From Nocardia asteroides (GTDB taxonomy: Bacteria; Actinomycetota; Actinomycetes; Mycobacteriales; Mycobacteriaceae), in the NCBI RefSeq assembly GCF_900637185.1, contig NZ_LR134352.1, positions 2,904,001 through 2,968,000 on the forward strand: DNA of 64,000 nucleotides. Direction: 5' to 3'. The notes beneath the pieces are model-generated. The model did not search any database. It saw only the letters and a list, made by a program, of their open reading frames with translations, and was not told the origin of the DNA. This document shows positions 49,024 through 56,965 of the stretch, piece after piece. The number at the start of each line of letters is the position of its first letter. Within the stretch, counting starts at the first letter, position 1. The translations under genes and the position numbers were made by a program.

Positions 49024-50196
49024 TCAGGCGTGTCGGGCGGTGGCGGGTTCGGGGGTGACGAGGGGGCGGTGTTTCCAGCGGAGGGTGCCGGTGCGGTGGC
49101 GGTGGTGGGAGCGCAGCCACAGCGAGAGGTAGGCGGCGACGCCGGCCGGGTGGGCCAGGGCGGAGGTGAGGTCGGTGCGGGTGGGCGGGCGGCGGGTTTC
49201 GGTGCTGCGGGTGGCCAGGCGGCCCGCGACCGCGGCCAGGTAGCCGAGCAGGCCGGCGCGGCGGACCCGGCCGCGGCCGCACAGCGCGGCCAGTGGGGGG
49301 AGCCAATAGGCCAGGGCGGCGAGCAGACCCACCGCGGCGCCGGTGTCGAGGCGGCCGCGGTAGGCCGACCAGAGCCAGCGGGTGTAGCCGTCGGCGAGTT
49401 CGGTGGCGCCGGTGTACATCCGGGTGCTCGCGGCCTCGCCCGCGGTCACCAGCGCGGTGCGATGACCCGCCCGGCGCAGCGCCCTGGCCAGATCGAGATC
49501 TTCGGTGGCGCTGGCGGCGACGGCGGCGTGCCCGCCACCGGCCCGGTACGCCGCCGCGTCGACGGCGAGGAACTGGCCACAGGCCACCGCGGTCGACGGG
49601 CGCAGACTGCGGTTGGCCGCGCCGAGCGGCAGGGTGGACGCCCACGACCACGCCAGCAGCGGCTGCACCAGCCGCTCGGCCGGGGACCCGGCTCGCTGCA
49701 CCGGCCACGCCGACACCAGACCGGCACCGCGCGCACGCAGTTCGGTGACCGCCGCGGCGATCGCGTGCGGCGCCAGTCGCACGTCGGCGTCGACGAAGAC
49801 CAGGGCCGCCGCGTCGGTGCGGGCGGCCAGGCGCGCGCAGGCGGCGGCCTTGCCGGTCCAGCCGGGCGCGGGGTGGGCGGCCGAGCGCAGCACCGTGAAC
49901 CGGCTGTCGCCGTCGACGGCGGCGAGCGCGGCCGCGTAGGTATCGTCGGCGGAGGCGTCGTCGAGGATCAGGACGTGCAGCCGCGGCACGCCGGTCTGGG
50001 CGCGCAGGTCGGCGATCAGGGCGGGCAGGCGGTCGGCCTCGTCCCGGGCGGGGACACACACCGTCACCGGTTCGATCACCCCGGCGACCCGGCGCGGGAG
50101 GGTGCGCAGCGTGGCCAGGTTGTAGGCGGCGGTGGTCGCGCCCAGCGCGGCGAGGCCGGTGCCCGCCCAGGTCAGGTAACGGCCCGCCGCGCCCAT
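49024..50196 (-). CDS. GT2 glycosyltransferase, carotenoid-glycosylating type (CrtQ-like)
   Basis: The 390-residue membrane-associated GT-A enzyme has an N-terminal hydrophobic segment, then VTVCVPARDEADRLPAL, ILDDASADDT, FVDADVRL (the DxD-type metal site), TEDLDLARALRRAG and RWLWSAYRG. C-terminal helices follow. With crtO, cruF and lppM upstream on the same strand it probably glycosylates an acyclic or keto carotenoid, but sugar and acceptor are not evident. It starts 1 base after the lppM stop. Confidence 0.75.
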   Translation of the reverse strand: MGAAGRYLTWAGTGLAALGATTAAYNLATLRTLPRRVAGVIEPVTVCVPARDEADRLPALIADLRAQTGVPRLHVLILDDASADDTYAAALAAVDGDSRFTVLRSAAHPAPGWTGKAAACARLAARTDAAALVFVDADVRLAPHAIAAAVTELRARGAGLVSAWPVQRAGSPAERLVQPLLAWSWASTLPLGAANRSLRPSTAVACGQFLAVDAAAYRAGGGHAAVAASATEDLDLARALRRAGHRTALVTAGEAASTRMYTGATELADGYTRWLWSAYRGRLDTGAAVGLLAALAYWLPPLAALCGRGRVRRAGLLGYLAAVAGRLATRSTETRRPPTRTDLTSALAHPAGVAAYLSLWLRSHHRHRTGTLRWKHRPLVTPEPATARHA

Positions 50197-50197
50197 G

Positions 50198-50938
50198 TCA
50201 GCGGCCCAGCCTGCGGCTGGCGATCTCGCGCCACATCTCCTGCGGCGAGAACGGGCCGCGCGGGGAGTTCGGGGGAGCGGGGTTGCGATCGCGGAAGGCC
50301 ATGCCCGCGATCAGGGCCGCCACGGCCAGCGTGATGCCGCCGACGATGCCGGCCCAGCCCGCGAACGAGCGGGTGTTCGGGTCGGCGTACTTCACCTCGG
50401 CGCGCAGCGTGGAGGTCTCCCCGGCGGGCAGCTTCCACGACACCGTGTTGTCGCCCTCGCGGGTGCCGTTGGTCTTGGCCACGCGGGCCGGGAAGGCGAT
50501 GGAGAACTGCACGTCCGAACCGTGCGGCGGCACCGACTCCAGGTCGACGCGCCCGGTGAGGCTCACCAGGTCGCCGGTGCGCTGGAACTCCAGGGTGAAC
50601 ATGCCCTGGGTCTGGTCCGAGAGCCCGCCCAGCTGGCCGACCTCGCCGAAGGTCAGGTCATCGAAGAACACCTGGGTGCCGACGTAACCGTCCTGGTTGT
50701 AGTTCTCCACGCGCACCTTGGCGGCCAGCTGGTCCGGCGCCTTCAGCTGCGGGCCCTTGTCGGCTGGCCCGGTCGGCACGACCGCGGCCACGATCCGCCC
50801 CGAGACCCGGTCGTTGGACGACACACCCATCGACACCTGCACGCGCAGGCACCCGGCCAGCGCGGGCACCAGCAGCGCCAGCAGCACGGCGACGGCCGTC
50901 ACGCGGCGCGCGCGCCGGCGCGGAGACGGAGTGGGCAT
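50198..50938 (-). CDS. lppM: Lipoprotein LppM
   Basis: The 246-residue protein has a signal with an Arg-rich start and lipobox LAGC, the conserved beginning CLRVQVSMGVSSNDRVSG, the middle VENYNQDGYVGTQVFFDDLTFGEVGQL (given in part: YVGTQVFFDDLTF), and a C-terminal membrane helix after DPNTRSFAGW. It matches Rv2171, an envelope protein linked in mycobacteria to phagosome survival. An ATG at 50971 would add 11 residues. Here it is inserted between two carotenoid genes. Confidence 0.9.
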   Translation of the reverse strand: MPTPSPRRRARRVTAVAVLLALLVPALAGCLRVQVSMGVSSNDRVSGRIVAAVVPTGPADKGPQLKAPDQLAAKVRVENYNQDGYVGTQVFFDDLTFGEVGQLGGLSDQTQGMFTLEFQRTGDLVSLTGRVDLESVPPHGSDVQFSIAFPARVAKTNGTREGDNTVSWKLPAGETSTLRAEVKYADPNTRSFAGWAGIVGGITLAVAALIAGMAFRDRNPAPPNSPRGPFSPQEMWREIASRRLGR

Positions 50939-51066
50939 GTCGGCGACGAGACTCGGCTGCACGGGTGACATCGTGCCAGGCTCTGGCCCGAGAACACACA
51001 CGACGGGCCCACCGGGCCGGGACGACCCACGTCGACCAGGCGATTCACCCGCGCCGACCGGGCCCG

Positions 51067-51936
51067 TCAGCTCGGTGCGCCGAGCTTGCGAGCACGCAGC
51101 AGCAGCGGAATACCGAGCGGCGCCGACCCGAGGAACCCCCACACCGCGGACGCGGGCAGCCCGAGGAACACCGCGTGCGCGAGGGTCGAGCCGAGCCAGG
51201 TCCAGACGAACACCGCCACCGGAACCGCCACCGACGGGTCGTGCGCGGCCGGGACCGCCCGGTCGAGCGCGGTCAGCAGCAGCGCCATCACCGTCGCGAC
51301 GAGGGCCCAGCCGAGGTAGTTGGTGTACGGGATCTGCGCCAGCCCCGGCAGCCCGGCATCGGTGACCCGCCACGTCCACTGCCCGTCGGCCACCATCTGC
51401 GGATCGAGGAACAGGTCCCACCCCACCGCGCCGACGACGAACAGGCAGGCCCGGCGCACCGCGAAACCGGCACGGCCCCCGGCCGGCCCGGCTCCGGACG
51501 GCGCCACCACCAGCGTGGCGACGATCCAGATCGGATAGAGCCCGCCGGTCCAGGCCAGCGGGACGACCAGCGGGACCTCCGCGAGCGCGGGCCCCAGCCG
51601 CTCGACGGCATACGCGTACGCGCCGAACGGGAACCCGGTGGCGGTCCCGGCGATCTCGGCGCTCAGCCCCAACCCGGAGACGACGACCAGAAAACCCAGG
51701 GCCCATCGCCAACCGCGAGTCGTCCCCGCGTGCAGCACGGCGGTCGCGGCCGAGAGCCCGACCACGACGATCGTGATGCGATCCCGCGTCGTGCCCGCGC
51801 TCAACGGATAGGCGATCTGCGTCGCGACCAGCAGGATCGCCGTCGCGGCCGGCAGCGCCCGCCCCGGCTCGGCCCGCACCCACCGCCCGAACGCCGCGGC
51901 GACTCCACGCACCCGCCCGCTGCGCGCGCCGATCAC
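51067..51936 (-). CDS. cruF: CruF-type carotenoid biosynthesis membrane protein
   Basis: The 289-residue polytopic protein matches the CruF/DUF422 family, known for adding water to the psi-end of carotenoids (1',2'-hydratase). Motifs are GLSAEIAGTATGFPFGAYAY (typical GxPFGxYxY), WDLFLDPQMVADGQW and IPYTNYLGW. GTG 51936 overlaps the stop of the Ser/Gly/Asn frame by 4 bases (GTGA). It would provide the hydroxyl that the downstream glycosyltransferase could modify. Confidence 0.85.
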   Translation of the reverse strand: MIGARSGRVRGVAAAFGRWVRAEPGRALPAATAILLVATQIAYPLSAGTTRDRITIVVVGLSAATAVLHAGTTRGWRWALGFLVVVSGLGLSAEIAGTATGFPFGAYAYAVERLGPALAEVPLVVPLAWTGGLYPIWIVATLVVAPSGAGPAGGRAGFAVRRACLFVVGAVGWDLFLDPQMVADGQWTWRVTDAGLPGLAQIPYTNYLGWALVATVMALLLTALDRAVPAAHDPSVAVPVAVFVWTWLGSTLAHAVFLGLPASAVWGFLGSAPLGIPLLLRARKLGAPS

Positions 51937-52577
51937 CGCGGCCCCCCGATCATCGGCCCGCTCCCATCACTTCCGCTACCGCTACCGCTGCCGCTGCTGC
52001 TGCTGCCGCCGCTGCTGCTGCTGCTGCTGCCGCTGCTGCTGCTGCCGTTGCTGCTGCTGCTGCCGCCGCTGCTGCCGTTGCTGCTGCTGCCGTTGCTGCC
52101 GCTGCTGCCGTTGCTGCTGCTGCCGTTGCTGCCGCTGCTGCCGTTGCTGCTGCTGCCGTTGCTGCCGCCGCCACTGCCGCTGCCGCCGCTGCTGCTGCCG
52201 CTGCCGTTGCTGCCGCTGCCGTTGCTGCTGCTGCTGCCGTTGCCGTTGCCGTTGCTGCTGCTGCTGCTGCTGCCGCTGCTGCTGCTGCCGTTGCTGCTGC
52301 TGCCGTTGCTGCTGCCGCCGTTGCTGCCGCCGCTGCTGCTGCCGTTGCCGTTGCTGCCGCCGCTGCTGCTGCCGTTGCCGTTGCTAAAGCTGCCGTTGCC
52401 GTTGATGCTCGCATTGCCGCTGCCGTCATCGCTGTTGCCGGAGGCGCTGCCGCAGTTCGGGGTCGCGGCGGCGGAATCGCGCGGTTGCACGCGTGACCCG
52501 GCGTCCCGTTCGGAATTCGTCGAGTACCGCCGCCCGCCGCGCTGGGTACGGCGCCCGCAGGCGGACCGGTTCCTCAT
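51933..52577 (-). CDS. Ser/Gly/Asn-rich low-complexity protein (214 residues), triplet-repeat frame
   Basis: Its ATG overlaps the crtO stop (ATGA at 52574-52577) and its TGA overlaps the cruF GTG (51933-51936), the same 4-base junctions used by real operon genes here. The first 50 residues are Arg/Ser-rich and unlike anything I know. Residues about 50-205 are almost only Ser, Gly and Asn (AGC, GGC, AAC codons), including an 11-residue unit NGSSSNGSSGS repeated three times. It has no signal or helix and would be disordered. It may be a real linker-like protein, an extension of a neighbour, or a repeat expansion kept in frame only to preserve coupling. Confidence 0.5.
   Translation of the reverse strand: MRNRSACGRRTQRGGRRYSTNSERDAGSRVQPRDSAAATPNCGSASGNSDDGSGNASINGNGSFSNGNGSSSGGSNGNGSSSGGSNGGSSNGSSSNGSSSSGSSSSSSNGNGNGSSSSNGSGSNGSGSSSGGSGSGGGSNGSSSNGSSGSNGSSSNGSSGSNGSSSNGSSGGSSSSNGSSSSGSSSSSSGGSSSSGSGSGSGSDGSGPMIGGPR
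51972..52440. repeat. GC-rich triplet-repeat tract (CTG/CCG/TTG on the + strand)
   Basis: About 470 bases consist almost wholly of the triplets CTG, CCG and TTG in register, with a 33-bp higher unit repeated three times near 52070-52170. Slippage during replication is the likely origin. All frames through it lack stops, giving long Leu/Pro, Ala/Thr and Ser/Gly/Asn readings; only the last fits operon junctions. Confidence 0.95.
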
Positions 52578-54151
52578 CGTCTACGCGACAACGAGAATCG
52601 GCGCGTGCGGCGATCGCCGAGGACCAGGCGCGCGGCACTGCGCCCGCTGGCACCGGACACGCCGCCGCCGGGATGGGTCGACGCGCCGGTCAGGTAGAGC
52701 CCGGGGGCGCCCGGCACCCGCTGACCCGACAGCTCCGGCAGCGGCCGCCACAGCATCATCTGGTCCAGCGACATCTCCACATGCATGACATTGCCGCCGC
52801 GCAGACCCATCTCCCGTTCCAGGTCGACGGGTGTCTGCGTGAACCGCTGCCGCACCGAGGACGCGAAGCCCGGGGCGTACCGCTCGACCTCGGCCACGAT
52901 CCGGTCGGCCTCACGCTCACCGTGCGCGGCCCAGTCGCCGCCGTCGGCCAGCGCGTAGGGATGCCATTGCGCCCAGAGCGACAGCTGGTGTTCCCCCGGC
53001 GGCGCGATGGAGGGATCCAGCGCGCTGAAACTCATGGCCAGCACCACCGGCCGCGGCGGCAGCGCACCGCCCATGGCCGCACCGTGCGCGAGCCGCAGCT
53101 GATTGCGGTCCGACACCAGGAACTGCAGACCGTGCGCGGACTCGGCGTGGGTGGCGCCGGGATAGTCGGGCAGCCGGTCGGTGGCCAGCCGCACCACCAT
53201 GCCGATCCCCGGGCCGACGCGGATGCGGCGCTGCCAGTCGTCGAGGACGCTGTCGTCGAAACCGCCCGCGCGCAGCAGGTCCAGCGTGGCCAGGATGTGC
53301 GCGCCCGCGATCACGGTGTCGGCGCGCAGGTTCCGGCCCGACGCCGTGTCGACCTGCCAGCCGTCGCCGGCGTGGCGCAGCGCGGTGACGGCGTCCCCGG
53401 TGTGCAGCTCGCCGCCGTCGGACCGCAGCCGGGCGATCAGGGCGGCACTGAGTGCCCCACTTCCCCCCACGGCCCGCCCGGGCGGCAGGGTGTGCATGAG
53501 CGCGGCGAAGCCGGCCATCGGCGCGGTCCCCGGCTCCGACATGGGCGGCCCGGACTGCGCGCCGAACCAGGCCAGCGACGCCTTGAGCCGTTCGTCGTCG
53601 AACCAGTAGTCCAGCAGCGCGTCACCGGTCTGCAGGAACTCCCGCGACAGCGCGCTGCCGCCGTCGCGCGCGTCCAGACCCCAGAACGAGCGCACGAGCC
53701 TGCCCGGCGTCGGCGGACCGCCGAACGCGCGCATCACCCGCGCGCTGCGCTCACCCCACACCCCGACGAAGCGCCGGTAGGCGTCGGCGTCGCGCGCCCC
53801 ACACGCCGCGGCGATCGAGGCGCAGGTCAGGTCCAGATCGCGACGGAAGACGATCGGCGGGCGGACACCGTCGGACGGGGTGAAACCCCAGGGATCGCAG
53901 TCGAGATAGCGCAATCCGAACCGTTCGAGCTCGAGCTCCTCGACGATCCCGGTGTGCCGGATCATGATGTGCGCCGAGGAACCACGGTCCACCCGGTGAC
54001 CGGGGAACCGCTCCACGGTCGACACCGCGCCGCCGGGCACCTCGTCGCGTTCGAGTACTCGCACCCGCACGCCGGCCTTCGCCAGGTAACAGGCCGCGAC
54101 CAGCGCGTTGTGGCCGGAGCCGACGACGATCGCCGTGTCCGGCGCCCTCAC
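52574..54151 (-). CDS. crtO: CrtO-type carotenoid ketolase (phytoene desaturase family)
   Basis: The 525-residue FAD protein starts IVVGSGHNALVAACYLAKAG and has EVPGGAVSTVE, RGSSAHIMIRHTGIVEELEL and the C-terminal TGASTHPGGGVSGASGR. The STHPGGGVSG end and GHNAL start mark the CrtO branch, which adds 4-keto groups to beta- or gamma-carotene, rather than true desaturases. ATG 54151 overlaps the stop of the acetyltransferase gene. Its stop overlaps the repeat-rich frame. Confidence 0.82.
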   Translation of the reverse strand: MRAPDTAIVVGSGHNALVAACYLAKAGVRVRVLERDEVPGGAVSTVERFPGHRVDRGSSAHIMIRHTGIVEELELERFGLRYLDCDPWGFTPSDGVRPPIVFRRDLDLTCASIAAACGARDADAYRRFVGVWGERSARVMRAFGGPPTPGRLVRSFWGLDARDGGSALSREFLQTGDALLDYWFDDERLKASLAWFGAQSGPPMSEPGTAPMAGFAALMHTLPPGRAVGGSGALSAALIARLRSDGGELHTGDAVTALRHAGDGWQVDTASGRNLRADTVIAGAHILATLDLLRAGGFDDSVLDDWQRRIRVGPGIGMVVRLATDRLPDYPGATHAESAHGLQFLVSDRNQLRLAHGAAMGGALPPRPVVLAMSFSALDPSIAPPGEHQLSLWAQWHPYALADGGDWAAHGEREADRIVAEVERYAPGFASSVRQRFTQTPVDLEREMGLRGGNVMHVEMSLDQMMLWRPLPELSGQRVPGAPGLYLTGASTHPGGGVSGASGRSAARLVLGDRRTRRFSLSRRR

Positions 54152-54774
54152 CGGCCGGACGCGGGCAGCGGGAGCCGCCGCCCCAGGATGGCGAACGGGC
54201 GGGTATCGCCGGCGAAGACGAAATTGCGGATCACATCGGTGAATCCGGCCCGCCGGTACAGGCGCCAGGCCCGGTTCGCCTCCTCGGGCACCTCCGGCGT
54301 GGACAGCAGGACCGCGGCCTCGGTGCGATCGGCCAGCAGCCGCTCGAGCAGCGTGGACCCGATTCCCCGGCCCTGCGCCGCCGGGTGCACGTGCAGCTCG
54401 GTGAGTTCGAAGTAGTCCGCCAGCAGGTCACGCGCGGCCGCCTCGGGCCAGCCGCAGCGGCGCATCCCGGTGTGTACCTGCTGATGCCACCACTGCCGCG
54501 GCGCGCCGCGGTAGCCGTAGGCGATCGCCAGGATGGGGGCGGTGCGCAGGTCGACCGCGCCGGAGTCGTCGGGCAGCACGGCGGCCACGGCGCGCCAGCC
54601 CGCCCTGGTGGTGTGCTCGGTCCACATCGGGGCCCGGTGGTGCTCGGTGCCGCGCGGATAGTCCATGGCGGCGACATACACCGACAGGGCGTCGTGCAGG
54701 CGCGCGCGCAGGGCGGCGACACTGAGGTCGACGACGACGGGTGCTGGGGTGTGATTCGGCTTGACGGCTGTCAT
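54148..54774 (-). CDS. GNAT-family N-acetyltransferase (Rv2170-like)
   Basis: The 208-residue protein has the acetyl-CoA-binding motif HPAAQGRGIGSTLLERLL and the following WRLYRRAGF typical of GNAT enzymes. It matches Rv2170 by position and by the opening TEHHRAPMWTEHTTRAGWRA (seen as RAPMWTEHTTRAG). The substrate is not evident. ATG 54774 is preferred; the upstream frame would overlap the divergent promoter region. It is the first gene of the group that runs through crtO. Confidence 0.85.
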   Translation of the reverse strand: MTAVKPNHTPAPVVVDLSVAALRARLHDALSVYVAAMDYPRGTEHHRAPMWTEHTTRAGWRAVAAVLPDDSGAVDLRTAPILAIAYGYRGAPRQWWHQQVHTGMRRCGWPEAAARDLLADYFELTELHVHPAAQGRGIGSTLLERLLADRTEAAVLLSTPEVPEEANRAWRLYRRAGFTDVIRNFVFAGDTRPFAILGRRLPLPASGR

Positions 54775-54846
54775 GGCTCTCGTCGATGGCGCGCTGGCGC
54801 GGAAGTTGTCGGTGGGTGTCCCTATATTCAATCCCAATTCAAACGT

Positions 54847-54862
54847 TCGAATGCTTGTTCGA
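54847..54862. promoter_or_regulatory. Candidate SOS (LexA) box
   Basis: TCGAAT-GCTT-GTTCGA differs at one base from the actinobacterial LexA consensus TCGAAC-N4-GTTCGA. It lies in the divergent promoter region between the acetyltransferase (85 bases away) and the HEPN gene (28 bases away). Confidence 0.5.
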
Positions 54863-54890
54863 TCTGTGCGAGGGGCGAAAGGGGCAGCAG

Positions 54891-55340
54891 ATGGCTGGTC
54901 GCAACGATGGTCGGGAGCACGCGGGGCACGACGGTCGCGCGGGCGGGCTGCTACGTCAGGCCGACGCCCTGCTCACCGATTCGGCCTGGGAGCACGAGCC
55001 GGGGGAGCGGTTCCGCACCGCCTACCTGGCCGCCCTGCGCGGCGCGGGCGCGATGATCGCGCTCACCGGCGCCGACCGGGCGCCGCGGGCCCGGTCCCGC
55101 AGCGCCTGGGTGCTGCTGCGGCGGGCCTCCCCGGAATTCGCGATGTGGGCGGATTACTTCGAGGCGCACTCGCAATTGCGGGCCGATCTGGAGGCCGGAT
55201 TGGACCGTGCGATCACCGACACCCGCGCCGACGAATTCTGCTCACGGGTCGGCGCGTTCCTCTACGACGTCGACGATGCGCTGGTCGCCGCCGCGAAGAC
55301 ACGCCCGCAGCCGAGTCGCGACCGGGACATGACCGCTTAG
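54891..55340 (+). CDS. SAV_6107-family HEPN domain protein
   Basis: The 149-residue, mostly helical protein reads LLRQADALLTDSAWEHEPGERFRTAYLAALRGAGAMIA near its start (core: ERFRTAYLAALRGAGA). It then has SAWVLLRRASPEFAMWADYFEAHS and a C-terminal RVGAFLYDVDDAL. This is the small actinobacterial HEPN family typified by SAV_6107. A canonical RNase RxxxxH motif is not seen. ATG 54891 is preferred; the upstream in-frame start at 54786 would run through the LexA-like site. Confidence 0.8.
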   Translation: MAGRNDGREHAGHDGRAGGLLRQADALLTDSAWEHEPGERFRTAYLAALRGAGAMIALTGADRAPRARSRSAWVLLRRASPEFAMWADYFEAHSQLRADLEAGLDRAITDTRADEFCSRVGAFLYDVDDALVAAAKTRPQPSRDRDMTA

Positions 55341-55464
55341 TTATCACCGAGTAGGTGGTACGGCCTCGATCGAACTCGTATCATGGGGGGAGATAGCCGC
55401 CAAGGTCGGCTACCCGTCGCCTACCCGGAGGCGACCAGCCACGCCTAGTGCCGGGGGAGGTACC

Positions 55465-55893
55465 GTGCCACTCTCCGAGCACGAGCAGCGCATGCTCGAA
55501 CAGATCGAGAGCGCTCTCTATGCTGAGGATCCGAAGTTCGCCTCGTCCGTCCGTGGCGGACGTCTTCGCTCCACGTCGAGTCGACGCAGACTGCAGGCCG
55601 CGGCGCTGTTCGCCGTCGGTCTGTTCCTGCTCGTCGCCGGCATCGCCGCCCCGTTCAAGCCGGGCGGTTTCCCGATCATCAGTCTCGTGGGATTCATCGC
55701 CATGTTCGGCGCTGGTGTCCTGCTGATGATCGGCAACTCGCGCAGGTCCGCTCGGCCGGACTCGACCGAGCATCCCGCCGCGGGCTCCGGCCCCTCGGGT
55801 GGCTCGACCGGGCGCGGTGGTCGCCCCCGTAAGTCGGGCGGCTTCTCCGAGCGGATGGAGGACCGGTTCCGCCGAAGGTTCGAGCAGGAGTAG
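55465..55893 (+). CDS. DUF3040 membrane protein (Rv2169c-like)
   Basis: The 142-residue protein begins PLSEHEQRMLEQIESALYAEDP, the DUF3040 signature. Two membrane helices (about 45-62 and 68-88) and a basic, Gly/Ser/Arg-rich cytoplasmic tail follow. The family is actinobacterial and of unknown role. It corresponds to Rv2169c and lies just before the division cluster. GTG 55465 follows a GGGGGAGG-like ribosome site. A strong hairpin follows the gene. Confidence 0.9.
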   Translation: MPLSEHEQRMLEQIESALYAEDPKFASSVRGGRLRSTSSRRRLQAAALFAVGLFLLVAGIAAPFKPGGFPIISLVGFIAMFGAGVLLMIGNSRRSARPDSTEHPAAGSGPSGGSTGRGGRPRKSGGFSERMEDRFRRRFEQE

Positions 55894-55921
55894 CTCGGCC
55901 GTAGCCGGAGCGTCACGACAT

Positions 55922-55964
55922 CGAAGGCGGCGCCGCACCCGGATCGGGTGCGGCGCCGCCTTCG
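55922..55964. terminator. Strong hairpin after the DUF3040 gene
   Basis: A perfect 20-bp stem with a 3-base loop (left arm CGAAGGCGGCGCCGCACCCG) lies 28 bases after the stop codon. It separates this gene from the mraZ promoter region. Confidence 0.85.
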
Positions 55965-56012
55965 TCCGTGCCCGGTGCGGATCGGTTGCCGGGCCGGTGA
56001 TCAGGGCGGTTC

Positions 56013-56047
56013 CCCCACCTTCCCCACCATTCCCCACCGCGCCCCCA
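56013..56047 (-). promoter_or_regulatory. Second TGGGG repeat array upstream of mraZ, opposite orientation
   Basis: Four CCCCA blocks (TGGGG on the - strand) occur with their A at 56017, 56026, 56036 and 56047, spaced 9, 10 and 11 bp. This is about one helical turn each and echoes the MraZ-box array 200 bp further on. The rest of the 421-base gap 55894-56314 holds only the hairpin at 55922 and the mraZ promoter at 56228. Confidence 0.4.
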
Positions 56048-56227
56048 CGCGGATTTCCGGCGCGCGCCGGCGCCGGTCGCACCTGCGATGTTTGCTGAAC
56101 GTTGTCGGAACCCCGGGTTGCCGACCCGCGCGGGTTGCCCGAACACGCGATAACCCCGAATCTCGGTGATAGCTGACATGACCTGCGGAATTGTGTTGGC
56201 GGGGAGCGAGATCACCCAGGGTTTCGA

Positions 56228-56259
56228 TTGAAAGTGGGGGAAAGTGGGGTAATGTGGGT
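56228..56259 (+). promoter_or_regulatory. mraZ promoter with three MraZ boxes
   Basis: TTGAAA (56228-56233) and TAATGT (56250-56255) are 16 bases apart and make a good sigma-A-type promoter. TGGGG-GAAAG-TGGGG-TAATG-TGGGT at 56235-56259 gives three TGGGN units with 5-base spacers, the known MraZ operator pattern. They cover the spacer and -10, so MraZ binding should repress its own operon. Confidence 0.75.
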
Positions 56260-56314
56260 CGCGCACTACAGGACATGCCGTACGGCGAGGTGATCCAGTA
56301 GGGAGGTGGCCGGG

Positions 56315-56746
56315 ATGTTTCTCGGTACCTACACCCCCCGGCTGGACGACAAAGGGCGACTCACGTTGCCTGCGAAGTTCCGAGACGATCTGGCGGGAGG
56401 GTTGATGGTCACCAAAGGTCAAGACCACAGCCTGGCCGTGTATCCGAGAGACGAGTTCACCGCGCTCGCGCGGCGAGCCGCCGCGGCGTCTCGAAGCAAC
56501 CCGCAGGCACGGGCTTTCGTCCGAGCGCTGGCGGCGGGCACCGACGAGCAACGTCCGGACGCACAGGGCCGGATCACGCTGTCGCCGGACCATCGTCGCT
56601 ACGCCGGTCTCACCCGGGATTGCGTGGTGATCGGCTCGGTCGACTTCCTCGAGATATGGGACAAGCAGGCGTGGGAGTCCTACCTCGCCGAGCACGAGGA
56701 GGACTACGCACAAGCCAGAGACGAGTCGCTGGGCGGGATCTTCTAG
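56315..56746 (+). CDS. mraZ: Transcriptional regulator MraZ
   Basis: The 143-residue protein has two AbrB/SpoVT-like MraZ domains, each with the DxxGR signature ([14 protein letters not shown] at 11-24; [13 protein letters not shown] near 80). It forms ring-shaped oligomers that bind TGGGN repeats at the head of the division and cell wall cluster. ATG 56315 gives the usual start [15 protein letters not shown] and has GGGAGG 8 bases upstream; the GTG 3 codons earlier overlaps that ribosome site. Confidence 0.96.
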   Translation: MFLGTYTPRLDDKGRLTLPAKFRDDLAGGLMVTKGQDHSLAVYPRDEFTALARRAAAASRSNPQARAFVRALAAGTDEQRPDAQGRITLSPDHRRYAGLTRDCVVIGSVDFLEIWDKQAWESYLAEHEEDYAQARDESLGGIF

Positions 56747-56965
56747 CCCGGAGCACGCGAGTGCTGCGAGGCCTCTGCCCGGGCGCGGACCCTGACGTAC
56801 TTCCCCGACGCCAGGTGCCGCGCCTCGGTCAGAGACCTCGACGCATTCGCCGGTTCCGCCGCAAGGGCGGTGGAACAGCTTCATTCGGACCGCAATCTCA
56901 TTCGTAAAGCACTGTGTGGCAAGGCGACCCGTCTGCGACGCGAGGCAGTATCCCGGGAGGTCGAG

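Noticed and set aside
51950..52429. An Ala/Thr-only frame on the - strand in the triplet tract
   Set aside because: It is the third frame of the repeat, lacks junction overlaps and begins inside the tract.
50965..52788. A Leu/Pro-rich frame on the + strand through the triplet tract
   Set aside because: The long Leu/Pro run is a reading of the same repeat; both ends lie antisense to cruF and crtO, and no start context or coupling supports it.
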